Source of the DNA: an uncultured Desulfovibrio sp.
GTDB taxonomy: Bacteria > Desulfobacterota > Desulfovibrionia > Desulfovibrionales > Desulfovibrionaceae
DNA length: 35,352 bases
Assembly (NCBI GenBank): GCA_944327285.1
Contig: CALVHG010000028.1
Coordinates: forward strand, 1-35,352
Direction of reading: 5' to 3'
Shown here: positions 25,109 through 33,594 of the stretch, piece after piece
Numbering within the stretch: the first letter of the stretch is position 1
Layout: the number at the start of each line of letters is the position of its first letter
Made by a program: the position numbers and the translations under genes
Notes under the pieces: model-generated
What the model saw: only the letters and a program-made list of their open reading frames with translations
The model's database searches: none
Told to the model about the DNA's origin: nothing

Positions 25109-25441
25109 ATGAAATCGTACCGCATCCGCAAGGACGACATTGTCAAGATCATTGCCGGCAAGGACAAGGGCAAGGAAGGCAAGGTTCTCAAGATCCTTCG
25201 CAAGAAGGACCGCGTGCTGGTGGAAAACGCCAACAAGGTGAAACGCCACATGCGCCCCAACCCCTATGCCCAGCAGCCCGGCGGCATCATCGAAAAGGAA
25301 ATGCCGCTGCACGTGTCCAACGTGATGCTGATCTGCCCGCTGTGCCACAAGCCCACCCGCGTGAGCTACACGTACGTGGAAGCCGAAGGCAAGCAGAAGA
25401 AAGTGCGCGTCTGCAAAGAATGCAAAGAAGTCATGGACTAA
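25109..25441 (+). CDS. rplX: 50S ribosomal protein L24 with a C-terminal four-cysteine motif
   Basis: 110 residues. The KOW motif is [17 protein letters not shown] (13-29), followed by [10 protein letters not shown]. The C-terminus has Cys76, Cys79, Cys102 and Cys105 (CPLC and CKEC), a likely zinc-ribbon pair absent from E. coli and Bacillus L24 as I recall them. L24 starts 50S assembly. Confidence 0.97.
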   Translation: MKSYRIRKDDIVKIIAGKDKGKEGKVLKILRKKDRVLVENANKVKRHMRPNPYAQQPGGIIEKEMPLHVSNVMLICPLCHKPTRVSYTYVEAEGKQKKVRVCKECKEVMD

Positions 25442-25450
25442 GGTGAAGCA

Positions 25451-25990
25451 ATGACCCGCCTCGAAAAAATCTATCGAGAGAAAGTGGCTCCGGTATTGCA
25501 AAAGGAGTTCAATTACACCTCCTCCATGCAGCTTCCCGGAATTGAGAAGATCTCTCTGAACATCGGCCTCGGCGCCGCCAGCCAGAACAACAAGCTCATG
25601 GAAGAAGCCGTGGCCGAACTGACGGCCATTGCCGGACAGAAGGCCGTGGTGACGCGCGCCAAGAAGTCCATCGCTTCCTTCAAGGTTCGTGAAGGCATGC
25701 CCATCGGCGCCCGCGTGACCCTGCGCAAGGACCGTATGTGGGACTTCCTGGACAAGTTGATGAACTTTGCCCTGCCCCGCGTGCGCGACTTCCGCGGTAT
25801 CCCGGATCGCGGCTTCGACGGTCGCGGCAACTTCACCCTGGGCATCAAGGAACACACCATCTTCCCCGAACTGGAAGTGGACCGTGTGGAAAATCCCAAG
25901 GGTATGAACATCACCATCGTTACCTCGGCCACCACGGACAAGGAAGGCAAGTTCCTTCTGGACCAGCTGGGCATGCCGTTCCGCAAGTAA
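25451..25990 (+). CDS. rplE: 50S ribosomal protein L5
   Basis: 179 residues. [19 protein letters not shown], KIVLNxG-like KISLNIGLG, and the C-terminal [20 protein letters not shown] identify it. It binds 5S rRNA and touches the P-site tRNA. Confidence 0.98.
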   Translation: MTRLEKIYREKVAPVLQKEFNYTSSMQLPGIEKISLNIGLGAASQNNKLMEEAVAELTAIAGQKAVVTRAKKSIASFKVREGMPIGARVTLRKDRMWDFLDKLMNFALPRVRDFRGIPDRGFDGRGNFTLGIKEHTIFPELEVDRVENPKGMNITIVTSATTDKEGKFLLDQLGMPFRK

Positions 25991-26000
25991 GGAGTAAATC

Positions 26001-26186
26001 ATGTCCCGTACTTCGCTGGAAGTGAAAGCCAAGCGCAAGCCCAAATTCAGCGCCCGCGCCTATAACCGTTGCCCCATTTGCGGCCGCCCGCGCGCCTTCA
26101 TGCGCCAGTTCGGCATCTGCCGTATCTGCTTCCGCAACATGGCGCTGCGCGGCGAACTGCCGGGCGTGCGTAAGTCGAGCTGGTAA
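26001..26186 (+). CDS. rpsN: 30S ribosomal protein S14, zinc-binding type Z
   Basis: 61 residues with Cys24, Cys27, Cys40 and Cys43 (CPICGRP and CRICFR), the zinc site of the short form. SGVRKSSW-like GVRKSSW ends it. It is the last gene of block 1. A strong terminator follows 31 bp later, and rpsH, its usual neighbour, is 967 bp away. Confidence 0.98.
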   Translation: MSRTSLEVKAKRKPKFSARAYNRCPICGRPRAFMRQFGICRICFRNMALRGELPGVRKSSW

Positions 26187-26217
26187 CCGCTTCGGCGGAC
26201 AGGCTCCCGCTTTTGAT

Positions 26218-26250
26218 GCGGCGACGGATTTTCCGTCGCCGCTTTTTTTT
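26218..26250 (+). terminator. Strong intrinsic terminator inside the spc gene cluster
   Basis: GCGGCGACGG, loop ATTT, CCGTCGCCGC (26218-26242), then eight Ts (26243-26250). It is an unambiguous terminator between rpsN and rpsH, genes normally in one transcript. Confidence 0.95.
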
Positions 26251-26281
26251 GAGCGTTCCGCCTTTGAAAAAGGTTAAAACG
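26251..26281 (-). repeat. R1 end fragment (left flank of the spc-gap insert)
   Basis: GAGCGTTCCGCCTTTGAAAA and AGGTTAAAACGC form the end of a reverse-oriented R1. It starts directly after the T run of the terminator and is inverted relative to the fragment at 26887-26938. Confidence 0.65.
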
Positions 26282-26886
26282 CCCTGGTTATATTGAGCCG
26301 GTGCCCTCTGTGTATCGCAGCTGCGCCCGGCACGGGCGGCGGGTCGCCTGCCCGGCGTGGGGCATGGGGTGAGAGGGAGGTCCCCTCTACACCCCCTGCA
26401 CCCCCGTACTCCCCTTTTGCGGTAACGCGAAAGGCGTTTCTTTAGGTGAGCTGTACCTCGTCCGTCGCGTGTCGCAAGGGGCATTGGCGCGAACCTTCCC
26501 CGGCCTGTGGCCGGGGTGATGTCCGCGCCTGCTGCGGCGCTCCGTCCGCCCTGCGGCGTCCGGGATCGCCTTCGCGCCCGCGACACGCTGCATCAGCGGC
26601 AAGGGGCGGATGGGGGGACCTTGCCGGGCGGCAGTGGAGACGGAAAACTGGCGGACAGGAGAGCCGTGTTTTCTCATGATCGTGGGGTGTTGCCGTAACG
26701 CGTTCCACCTCTGGCACGCGGGTGTCTTCCTCATGCGCGTGGGGCGAAGTGTAGCGGAGAAGCTGGGGCTTGAATATTTTCTTGGTCTTCCTCATGCGCG
26801 TGGGGCGAAGTGGCTCCCGCCCCAAGGCTTGTAAAAAAGCCGTTCCTTGATGTTGAGGGGGAGCCTTTGTGTTTTCCTGTTTTCGG
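26282..26886. other. Gene-free insert in the spc operon
   Basis: About 600 bp without a credible gene. From 26340 to 26410 there is a G/C-tract stretch that may be a decayed R2. From 26490 to 26640 the DNA is GC-rich with short inverted repeats (CCCCGGCCTGTGGCCGGGG). From 26667 there are CRISPR-like repeats. Open frames exist in all directions but read as Arg/Pro/Ala-rich filler with no start sites of quality. Confidence 0.7.
26667..26812 (-). CRISPR. CRISPR-like relic, two perfect 28-bp repeats plus one degenerate copy
   Basis: Repeats at 26724-26751 and 26785-26812 are identical over 28 bp, with a 33-bp spacer, so the period is 61 bp as in type I-E arrays. A third copy at 26667-26694 matches about 17 of 28 positions at a 57-bp offset. 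The core CCTCATGCGCGTGGGG can fold into a 7-bp stem with two G-U pairs, like the CCCCACGCGCGTGGGG palindrome of I-E repeats, and the minus strand ends GGAAGACC, compare GGATGAACC. No cas gene or long leader is in the window. A chance tandem duplication is the main alternative. Confidence 0.45.
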
Positions 26887-26938
26887 GCGGGATTCGCTAT
26901 TGCTTCGCGTTTTACCTTTTTCAAAGTTGAAACGCTCT
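26887..26938 (+). repeat. R1 end fragment (right flank of the spc-gap insert)
   Basis: GGCGGGATTCGCTATTGCTT, then CGCGTTTTACCTTTTTCAAA and GTTGAAACGCTCT, match the distal end of forward R1. With the fragment at 26251 it forms ~31-bp inverted flanks around the insert. Confidence 0.65.
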
Positions 26939-27059
26939 AAGCCCAAAATGCTTTATGCGAATAACGGGAACCATGACGGGCCGGGGCTGCTTTCCGCGTT
27001 CCCGCGCAGGAGGCGCACCCGGTCCGGGCGGTAAAAATGCGGAGAAGAGGCCTTCCCTC

Positions 27060-27088
27060 TTGACGACCGCTGATTTGGCGGGTATAGA
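27060..27088 (+). promoter_or_regulatory. Promoter of the rpsH-map block
   Basis: TTGACG (27060-27065), exactly 17 bp, TATAGA (27083-27088). The expected start is about 27095. The ~60-nt leader has CCCGAT/ATCGGG (27091-27096 with 27111-27116), a possible binding site for a regulatory ribosomal protein such as S8. It restarts transcription after the rpsN terminator. Confidence 0.75.
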
Positions 27089-27153
27089 CACCCGATCGGG
27101 AAGTAACGGCATCGGGCCGTCAACCCCGCAAACGATTTTTGTAGGAGCTTTCG

Positions 27154-27534
27154 ATGATGACAGATCCTATTGCGGATATGCTCACGCGCATCCGCAACGC
27201 ACATTTGGCCCTCCACAAGGAAGTGAATGTGCCGCGCTCGAAGATGAAAGAAGCGCTTGCCTCCATCCTCAAGCAGGAAGGTTACGTCGAAGACGTGGCC
27301 GTGGCTGACCGCGACATCACCATCACTCTCAAGTATCAGAAGGGCAAGGCCGCCATTTCCGGCCTGAAGCGCGTCAGCACGCCCGGCCGCCGTGTGTACG
27401 TGGGCGCTCATCAGATCCCCCGCGTGCAGAACGGTCTCGGCATTTGCATTTTGTCCACGTCCAGCGGTGTGCTGGACGGCATGACCGCCCATGAAAAGAA
27501 GGTGGGCGGCGAACTTCTGTGCGAAATCTGGTAG
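27154..27534 (+). CDS. rpsH: 30S ribosomal protein S8
   Basis: 126 residues. DPIADMLTRIRNAHLALHKE opens it, and GLGICILSTSSGVLDG near the end is the rRNA-binding hallmark. In E. coli S8 represses the spc operon by binding its mRNA. Here it is the first gene of its own block, a good position for autoregulation. GTAGGAG precedes the ATG. Confidence 0.98.
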   Translation: MMTDPIADMLTRIRNAHLALHKEVNVPRSKMKEALASILKQEGYVEDVAVADRDITITLKYQKGKAAISGLKRVSTPGRRVYVGAHQIPRVQNGLGICILSTSSGVLDGMTAHEKKVGGELLCEIW

Positions 27535-27544
27535 GGGTGCGATC

Positions 27545-28084
27545 ATGTCTCGAATCGGCAAATTGCCTGTTGCCGTGCCCAATGGCGTCGAAGTCAAGAT
27601 CGGCACGGATTTCGTGGAAGTGAAAGGCCCCAAGGGCAGCCTCAAGACGCCCGTGTGCCCGCTCATTCAGTATGAGCAGGCCGACGGCCATGTGACGCTG
27701 ACCCGCAAGGAAGAAAGCCGCCAGAGCCGTTCGCAGCACGGCCTGCGCCGCACCCTGCTCGCCAACTGCATCGAAGGCGTGACCAAGGGCTTTTCCAAGC
27801 AGCTGGAAGTCATCGGCGTCGGTTACCGCGTTGCCGTGAAGGGCAATCTCATCGAGCTGTCCGTGGGGTATTCCCACCCCGTGCTCGTGGAACTGCCCGA
27901 CGGCATCAAGGCCAGCGTTGAAGGCCAGGTGCTGACCCTGAGCGGTATTGACAAGGAACTGGTGGGCGAAATGGCCGCCAAGATTCGCCGCATCCGCAAG
28001 CCTGAACCCTACAAGGGCAAGGGCATCAAATATGTGACCGAGATTATCCGCCGCAAGGTGGGCAAGTCCGGCGGCAAGAAGTAG
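27545..28084 (+). CDS. rplF: 50S ribosomal protein L6
   Basis: 179 residues. [20 protein letters not shown] opens it, and the C-terminal [19 protein letters not shown] is the classic signature. I chose the ATG at 27545; the longer reading from 27491 would overlap rpsH. It lies near the GTPase-associated centre. Confidence 0.98.
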   Translation: MSRIGKLPVAVPNGVEVKIGTDFVEVKGPKGSLKTPVCPLIQYEQADGHVTLTRKEESRQSRSQHGLRRTLLANCIEGVTKGFSKQLEVIGVGYRVAVKGNLIELSVGYSHPVLVELPDGIKASVEGQVLTLSGIDKELVGEMAAKIRRIRKPEPYKGKGIKYVTEIIRRKVGKSGGKK

Positions 28085-28095
28085 GTGGTCGCGTC

Positions 28096-28455
28096 ATGAA
28101 AGTTACCAAGAATGAATCCCGGTTGCGTCGCAAGGTGCGCATTCGCAAGAAGGTGAGCGGCACGGCTGAGCGCCCCCGTCTGGTGGTGTTCCGTTCCAAC
28201 GCCCATATCTACGCCCAGATCATCAACGATCTTGACGGCGTGACGCTGGTTTCCGCTTCTACTCTCGCGCTTTCCAAGACCGAGCCCGGCCTGCACTGCA
28301 ACAAGAGCGGCGCCGAAAGCGTAGGCAAGGAAATTGCCCGTCTGGCTAAGGAAAAGAACATCACCCGCGTGGTCTTCGACCGTAACGGGTACATCTATCA
28401 CGGTCGCGTGAAAGCCGTTGCCGACGGCGCCCGCGAAGGCGGCTTGGAGTTCTAA
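28096..28455 (+). CDS. rplR: 50S ribosomal protein L18
   Basis: 119 residues. [20 protein letters not shown] and the C-terminal [20 protein letters not shown] identify it. It binds 5S rRNA with L5. One base after its stop comes the rpsE start. Confidence 0.98.
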   Translation: MKVTKNESRLRRKVRIRKKVSGTAERPRLVVFRSNAHIYAQIINDLDGVTLVSASTLALSKTEPGLHCNKSGAESVGKEIARLAKEKNITRVVFDRNGYIYHGRVKAVADGAREGGLEF

Positions 28456-28456
28456 T

Positions 28457-28975
28457 ATGCGTCAGGAAAGCACCAATACCGAAACTCAGACCAACGAACT
28501 GGGCGAAATCGAAAAGGTGGTCGCCCTGAACCGCGTGGCCAAGGTGGTCAAGGGCGGTCGTCGCTTCAGCTTCAGCGCGCTTGTCGTCGTGGGCGACGGC
28601 AAGGGCGGCGTGGGCTTCGGCCTCGGCAAGGCTCAGGAAGTGCCCGAAGCCCTGCGCAAGGCTACCGAACGCGCCCGCAAGAGCCGCGTGCGTATTCCTC
28701 TGGTGGACGGCACCCTGCCTTATGAAGTGCTGGGTCGCTTCGGCGCTGGCCGCGTGATGCTCAAGCCCGCCTCCGAAGGTACCGGCATCATCGCCGGCGG
28801 TGCTGTGCGCGCCGTCATGGAAGCCGTGGGCGTGCGCGACGTGCTCGCCAAGGCCATCGGCACCAACAACCCCCACAACGTGCTGCGCGCCACCATGCAG
28901 GGCCTCGTGTCCCTGCGCAGCGCCGAAGAGGTCTCCGACCTGCGCGGCAAAACGCTGGAAGCTCCGAGGAAGTAA
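28457..28975 (+). CDS. rpsE: 30S ribosomal protein S5
   Basis: 172 residues from the ATG at 28457. [20 protein letters not shown] is the dsRBD-like opening, and [20 protein letters not shown] follows. It takes part in mRNA unwinding and decoding fidelity with S4. The longer frame from 28418 overlaps rplR and is rejected. Confidence 0.98.
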   Translation: MRQESTNTETQTNELGEIEKVVALNRVAKVVKGGRRFSFSALVVVGDGKGGVGFGLGKAQEVPEALRKATERARKSRVRIPLVDGTLPYEVLGRFGAGRVMLKPASEGTGIIAGGAVRAVMEAVGVRDVLAKAIGTNNPHNVLRATMQGLVSLRSAEEVSDLRGKTLEAPRK

Positions 28976-28978
28976 GTC

Positions 28979-29155
28979 ATGGCTGAAATTCGCGTAAAAC
29001 TCATGCGTTCGCGCATCGGCACCACGCCCGCTCAGCGCCGCCTGCTTGACTCCCTGGGTCTGAAGCGCCGCGAAATGGTGAAGACGTTCAAGGACACCCC
29101 CGCCATCCGGGGCATCATTGCCAAGGTTTCGCACCTCGTGGCAGTCGTTGACTAA
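28979..29155 (+). CDS. rpmD: 50S ribosomal protein L30
   Basis: 58 residues, a short gene that is easy to miss. It reads [20 protein letters not shown], then [11 protein letters not shown] and [16 protein letters not shown], all typical of L30. It sits 3 bp after rpsE and 20 bp before rplO, the standard spc order. Confidence 0.97.
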   Translation: MAEIRVKLMRSRIGTTPAQRRLLDSLGLKRREMVKTFKDTPAIRGIIAKVSHLVAVVD

Positions 29156-29175
29156 CCGCGAGAGGAGTATAGATC

Positions 29176-29640
29176 ATGCAACTGCACAATCTTTTCCCCT
29201 TCCCGGAAGAACGCAAGACCCGCCGTCGCGTGGGTCGCGGCTCCGGTTCCGGCCTGGGTTGCACCGCTGGCAAGGGTCATAAAGGCCAGAATGCCCGCTC
29301 CGGCGGCGGTGTCCGCCCCGGCTTCGAAGGCGGCCAGATGCCCCTGCAGCGCCGTCTGCCCAAGCACGGCTTCAAGAACTTCCTCTTCAAGGTGACCTAT
29401 CAGGCGATCAATCTTGATTCCCTGCTGGCCGCTTTCGAAGGCAAGACCGAAATCACCCTCGACGACATCTATGCCCGCGGCCTGGCCCGCATGGGCAAGC
29501 CCGTCAAGGTGCTTTCGCGCGGCGAAGTGAAGAGCGCCGTGAAGGTCGAGGCGCACAAGTTCAGCGCTGCCGCTGCGGAAAAGATCCGCAACGCGGGCGG
29601 TGAAGTGTCCGAATTGGAAGCCGTTCCTGCGGCCGAGTAA
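29176..29640 (+). CDS. rplO: 50S ribosomal protein L15
   Basis: 154 residues. The Gly/Arg-rich N-terminal tail RRRVGRGSGSGLGCTAGKGH reaches into 23S rRNA; GFEGGQMPLQRRLPKHGF follows. The C-terminus, EVSELEAVPAAE, is slightly longer and more acidic than usual. AGAGGAG precedes the ATG. Confidence 0.97.
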   Translation: MQLHNLFPFPEERKTRRRVGRGSGSGLGCTAGKGHKGQNARSGGGVRPGFEGGQMPLQRRLPKHGFKNFLFKVTYQAINLDSLLAAFEGKTEITLDDIYARGLARMGKPVKVLSRGEVKSAVKVEAHKFSAAAAEKIRNAGGEVSELEAVPAAE

Positions 29641-29648
29641 CCGTGATG

Positions 29649-29688
29649 CCGCCGTCGGCAGGGCCCGGAGGGGCTTTGCCGTCGGCGG
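29649..29688 (+). other. Hairpin between rplO and secY
   Basis: CCGCCGTCGGCA (29649-29660) pairs with TGCCGTCGGCGG (29677-29688) with one mismatch, followed by only TTT. It could lower readthrough into secY or stabilise the rplO end. It is not a full terminator. Confidence 0.55.
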
Positions 29689-29716
29689 TTTGCCGGACAA
29701 AAGCAACGAGTAGTTC

Positions 29717-31027
29717 ATGGCAACACCTGTCAACAATCTGGCCGGTCAGGCCTCGCTGGTCAAACGGTTGGGATGGACCTTTCTGCTTCTGTGCTGCTAT
29801 CGCATCGGCGTGCACATTCCCGTGCCCGGTGTGAACACCGAAGCTCTGAAAGCCTTTTTCGACAACATGTCCAACACGCTGCTGGGCATGTTTGATCTGT
29901 TTTCCGGCGGCGGCCTTTCCAATGTGTCCGTGTTTGCGCTCGGCGTCATGCCTTACATCTCCGCGTCCATCATCATGCAGCTTCTGCAGGTGGTGCTGCC
30001 GGATGTGAAACGCATGGCCAAGGAAGAAGGCCAGGCCGGGCGGCGCAAGATAACGCAGTACACGCGTTATTTGACGGTGCTGATTACCCTTGTGCAGGGT
30101 TTCGGCATTGCCGTGGGTCTGGAGTCCATGCTCAGCCCGAGCGGCGCGGCCGTGGTGTTGCATCCCGGTTGGGAATTCCGCTTCATGACGATGATCACGT
30201 TCACTGCGGGCGCGGTTCTTGTCATGTGGCTGGGCGAGCAGATTACCGAGCGCGGCATCGGCAACGGCATTTCGCTGATCATCTTCTGCGGTATTGTCGT
30301 GGGCATTCCGCGGAGCGTGATGCAGTCCATTGCCCTGCTTAAGACCGGAGCCATGGAACCCGTGGTCGCGGGCGCCGTGGTGCTGCTTATGGTGGTTGTG
30401 CTGTGCGCCATCGTCTTTGTGGAGAGCGCGCAGCGCCGCATTCCCATCAGCTATGCCAAGCGTCAGATTGGCCGGAAGATGATGGGCGGGCAGAATACTC
30501 ATCTGCCCCTGCGTCTCAATACGGCAGGCGTTATTCCGCCCATTTTCGCTTCCTCGCTGCTGCTGTTCCCGGCGACCATCGGCCAGTTTTCGTCCAATGA
30601 GTACGTCAAGCTCGTGGCCGATTTCTTCTCGCCGCATGGCATCATGTACAATGTTATCTATGTGGCCCTGATTGTCTTCTTCTGCTACTTCTATACGGCC
30701 ATCATCTTTGATCCCAAGGATATGGCGGAGAACCTGAAGAAGAACGGCGGCTTTATTCCGGGCATCCGTCCCGGCGAGCGGACGCAGGAATACATCGACG
30801 GCGTGCTGTTGCGTCTGACCCTTTCGGGCGCGGTCTATATCTCGCTGGTGTCCCTGCTCCCCATGCTGCTGATCGCCAAGTTCAACGTGCCGTTCTATTT
30901 CGGTGGCACCAGCTTGCTGATTCTTGTCGGGGTTGCTATCGACTTCCGTAACCAGATCGAATCGCACATGATTTCCAGCCAGTACGAGGGCCTGATGAAC
31001 AAGGCCCGCAAGACCGGGCGCATGTAG
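29717..31027 (+). CDS. secY: Protein translocase subunit SecY
   Basis: 436 residues with ten membrane helices. YRIGVHIPVPGVNTE opens the plug-side region, GGGLSNVSVFALGVMPYISA is the conserved TM2 block, and GERITERGIGNGISLIIF-like GEQITERGIGNGISLIIF marks TM4-5. TGMIPPIFAS-like AGVIPPIFASSL and FIPGIRPGERTQEYID follow. It forms the SecYEG channel used by SecA and SRP-FtsY. Start ATG at 29717 with GAG/TAG-poor ribosome site (ACGAGTAG). Confidence 0.98.
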   Translation: MATPVNNLAGQASLVKRLGWTFLLLCCYRIGVHIPVPGVNTEALKAFFDNMSNTLLGMFDLFSGGGLSNVSVFALGVMPYISASIIMQLLQVVLPDVKRMAKEEGQAGRRKITQYTRYLTVLITLVQGFGIAVGLESMLSPSGAAVVLHPGWEFRFMTMITFTAGAVLVMWLGEQITERGIGNGISLIIFCGIVVGIPRSVMQSIALLKTGAMEPVVAGAVVLLMVVVLCAIVFVESAQRRIPISYAKRQIGRKMMGGQNTHLPLRLNTAGVIPPIFASSLLLFPATIGQFSSNEYVKLVADFFSPHGIMYNVIYVALIVFFCYFYTAIIFDPKDMAENLKKNGGFIPGIRPGERTQEYIDGVLLRLTLSGAVYISLVSLLPMLLIAKFNVPFYFGGTSLLILVGVAIDFRNQIESHMISSQYEGLMNKARKTGRM

Positions 31028-31040
31028 CGAGGAGAGTACC

Positions 31041-31829
31041 ATGAAAAAATACCACGGCGCATTCATTAAGAACGAGCGGGAAATCGCGTGCCTGCGCGAA
31101 GCCAACCGGATGGTGGCCAATATTCTGGACGCCATCGGCGACGTGGTCGCGCCGGGTCTCACGACTCAGCGCTTTGAGGAAATCGCGCGCGATATGTGCG
31201 CGACCTACAATGTGAAACCGGCCTTTCTGGGCTATTGCGGCTATCCCTATGCCACCTGCTGCTCGGTGAACGAGCAGGTTGTGCATGGTTTTCCCTCTTC
31301 GCGGCTGCTTCAGGAGGGGGATATCGTGAGCGTGGACATGGGCGTCGTGTTCGAGGGCTTCGTGGGCGATGCGGCCCGCACCTTTCCCGTGGGCGAGGTG
31401 AGCGAGGAAGCCCGTCGGCTGATGCAGGTGACGGAAGAAAGTCTCTACATCGGTATCGACAAGGCGCGCGCCGGCAACGATGTGTACGACATCGGCGCGG
31501 CGGTGCAGGAATACGTGGAAGCCGCCGGTTTCAATGTGGTGCGTCGGTTCGTGGGCCACGGCGTTGGCTCGCGGATGCACGAAAAGCCGGAGGTGCCCAA
31601 CTTCAAGCCCGGCATGCGCGGGCTGACGTTGCAGAACGGCATGGTCATTGCCATTGAACCGATGGTGACCGCCGGGACGTACGAAGTGGACATCCTGCCG
31701 GACAAGTGGACCGCGGTGACGCGGGACGGCAAATGGGCCGCCCATTTTGAGCACAGCGTCGCCATTACCCACGACGGCCCCAAGATTCTGAGCATCTCGG
31801 ATCGCGGGCTGAACCGGCACACAGTGTAA
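31041..31829 (+). CDS. map: Type I methionine aminopeptidase
   Basis: 262 residues. The metal ligands are visible: [20 protein letters not shown] (two Asp), [19 protein letters not shown] (His), AIEPMVTAG (Glu) and [12 protein letters not shown] (Glu). [10 protein letters not shown] includes the substrate His. It removes the start Met from new proteins at the ribosome exit. It follows secY by 13 bp, the common secY-map order with adk missing, and ends block 2. Confidence 0.97.
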
Positions 31830-31858
31830 AAAAAGAACGGCGGCGCGAGGCCGCTTAG

Positions 31859-31887
31859 TTGACAGACGATTCAAAGATGGATATGGG
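31859..31887 (+). promoter_or_regulatory. Promoter of the rpmJ-rplQ (alpha) block
   Basis: TTGACA (31859-31864), 17 bp, TATGGG (31882-31887). A consensus -35 with a weaker -10. A GCGGC/GCCGC hairpin just upstream (31842-31856) may help separate it from map. Confidence 0.7.
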
Positions 31888-31893
31888 TTTCTG

Positions 31894-32010
31894 TTCCCAC
31901 TCGCTATGCCGGGGGGAACAGCCGTCAAAACCGGGTGTCTGTTGTCCGGCCGGGCGACGGCAAACCGGTCAGGCAGGGAAGCGCCTGCCGCCCATACATG
32001 GAGACGCGAT
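31894..32010 (+). promoter_or_regulatory. Structured leader of the alpha block
   Basis: About 117 nt upstream of rpmJ. It has CTGTTCCC (31891-31898) with GGGAACAG (31914-31921), a GGCCGGGC region near 31950 and CAGGC...GCCTG near 31972-31990. In E. coli S4 represses this operon by binding a pseudoknot before rpsM. Whether S4 does so here is inference. Confidence 0.45.
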
Positions 32011-32124
32011 ATGAAAGTCAGACCTTCCGTCAAAAAGATATGCCCCAAGTGCAAGGTGATCCGGCGCAAGGGCGTGCTTCGTGTGATTTGCGAAAACCCC
32101 CGGCACAAGCAACGCCAGGGCTAA
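32011..32124 (+). CDS. rpmJ: 50S ribosomal protein L36
   Basis: 37 residues: [20 protein letters not shown], then [17 protein letters not shown]. Cys11, Cys14, Cys27 and His32 bind zinc. Short form, as in most bacteria. First gene of block 3. Confidence 0.98.
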
Positions 32125-32142
32125 CTGGTCAGGAGACGAACT

Positions 32143-32511
32143 GTGGCGAGAATAGCTGGTGTTGATTTGCCCCGCGGCAAACGGGTGGACATTGCGCTCA
32201 CCTATATTTACGGCATTGGCCGTACGACGGCCCTCAAGATCCTGGACACCACCGGTGTGAACTGGGAACGCAACATTGACGATCTTTCCGCTGACGAAGT
32301 GAACGAGATCCGTAAGGAACTCGAAAGCAACTACAAGGTGGAAGGCGACCTGCGCCGTGAAATTTCCGGCAGCATCAAGCGTCTGATGGACATCGGCTGC
32401 TATCGCGGCCTGCGTCATCGTCGCGGCCTGCCGGCTCGCGGTCAGCGTACCCATACCAATGCGCGCACCCGCAAGGGTCCCCGTCGCGGCACTGTGGGCA
32501 AGAAGAAGTAA
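32143..32511 (+). CDS. rpsM: 30S ribosomal protein S13
   Basis: 122 residues. It uses a GTG start at 32143 with AGGAGA upstream. [20 protein letters not shown] opens it, and [20 protein letters not shown] is the C-terminal signature. It contacts tRNA and forms bridges in the head. Confidence 0.98.
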   Translation: MARIAGVDLPRGKRVDIALTYIYGIGRTTALKILDTTGVNWERNIDDLSADEVNEIRKELESNYKVEGDLRREISGSIKRLMDIGCYRGLRHRRGLPARGQRTHTNARTRKGPRRGTVGKKK

Positions 32512-32548
32512 GCTTTTTCCCCGTTGATAGACGGAAAGAGGGATCATC

Positions 32549-32938
32549 ATGGCCAGAGCCAAGAAAGTTGCCAAGAAAAAAGAGAAGAAAAACGTGCCTG
32601 TGGGCATTGCCCACATTCAGGCGTCGTTTAACAATACCATCATTACCTTTACCGACACGCGCGGCAATGCCGTCAGCTGGGCTTCTTCCGGCCAGAGCGG
32701 CTTCAAGGGTTCGCGCAAGTCGACGCCTTTTGCTGCCCAGGTGGCTGCCGAAACGGCCGCCCGCAAGGCGCAGGACAACGGTATGCGTACCGTGGGCGTG
32801 TATGTGAAGGGCCCCGGTTCCGGCCGCGAAGCCGCCATGCGCGCTATCGCCGCCATCGGTTTCCGCGTCGCCTTCATCCGCGACGTTACGCCCATTCCGC
32901 ATAACGGCTGCCGCCCGCCCAAGCGCCGCCGCGTCTAA
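32549..32938 (+). CDS. rpsK: 30S ribosomal protein S11
   Basis: 129 residues. [19 protein letters not shown] and [18 protein letters not shown] are the hallmarks. It lies on the platform near the E-site mRNA path. Usual length and place. Confidence 0.98.
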   Translation: MARAKKVAKKKEKKNVPVGIAHIQASFNNTIITFTDTRGNAVSWASSGQSGFKGSRKSTPFAAQVAAETAARKAQDNGMRTVGVYVKGPGSGREAAMRAIAAIGFRVAFIRDVTPIPHNGCRPPKRRRV

Positions 32939-32956
32939 CGCAAGAGGTTTATTGAC

Positions 32957-33583
32957 ATGGCCAAATATACTGATGCCAAATGCCGCATTTGCCGTCGCGA
33001 AGGCTGCAAGCTCTTTCTGAAGGGCGACCGCTGCTTCAGCGAAAAGTGCGCTCAGGAACGTCGCCCCTATGCTCCCGGCCAGCACGGCCGCGCGCGTAAG
33101 AAAGTCAGCGAATATGCGGTGCAGCTGCGTGAAAAGCAGAAGACCCGCCGCACCTACGGTATTCTCGAACGCCAGTTCCGCGGCTACTTCGAGAAGGCCG
33201 AAATGCAGAAGGGCGTCACCGGTACCAACCTGCTGGTGATTCTGGAACGTCGTCTCGACAACGTGGTGTACCGTCTGGGCTTTGCCAACTCGCGCAATCA
33301 GGCCCGTCAGCTGGTGCGTCACGGCATCTTCACCCTGAATGGGCACAAAGTGACCATTCCTTCCCTGCAGGTGAAGGTGGGCGACACCATCGAAGTTCCC
33401 GAAAAGAACCGCAAGATCCCTGTGCTCGCTGAAGCGCAGGAAGTGATCGCCCGTCGCGGCTGCCCCGGCTGGCTTGAGTCCGACGGCGCCGCTTTCAAGG
33501 GTACGGTCAAGGCGTTGCCGCAGCGCGACGATATCCAGTTCCCGGTCAATGAACAGCTGATCGTCGAACTTTACTCCAAATAA
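32957..33583 (+). CDS. rpsD: 30S ribosomal protein S4, cysteine-containing type
   Basis: 208 residues. The N-terminus has Cys9, Cys12, Cys26 and Cys31 ([15 protein letters not shown]), a zinc-site form. [14 protein letters not shown] and the S4 domain [20 protein letters not shown] follow. It starts 30S assembly, and in E. coli it represses this operon. Confidence 0.98.
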   Translation: MAKYTDAKCRICRREGCKLFLKGDRCFSEKCAQERRPYAPGQHGRARKKVSEYAVQLREKQKTRRTYGILERQFRGYFEKAEMQKGVTGTNLLVILERRLDNVVYRLGFANSRNQARQLVRHGIFTLNGHKVTIPSLQVKVGDTIEVPEKNRKIPVLAEAQEVIARRGCPGWLESDGAAFKGTVKALPQRDDIQFPVNEQLIVELYSK

Positions 33584-33594
33584 GCGGGGTGACC

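Noticed and set aside
26442..26924. 160-residue minus-strand frame in the spc gap
   Set aside because: It translates the CRISPR-like repeats and GC filler, has no ribosome site and no domain. The repeat-derived peptides PHAHEED and PHDHEK show it is an artefact.
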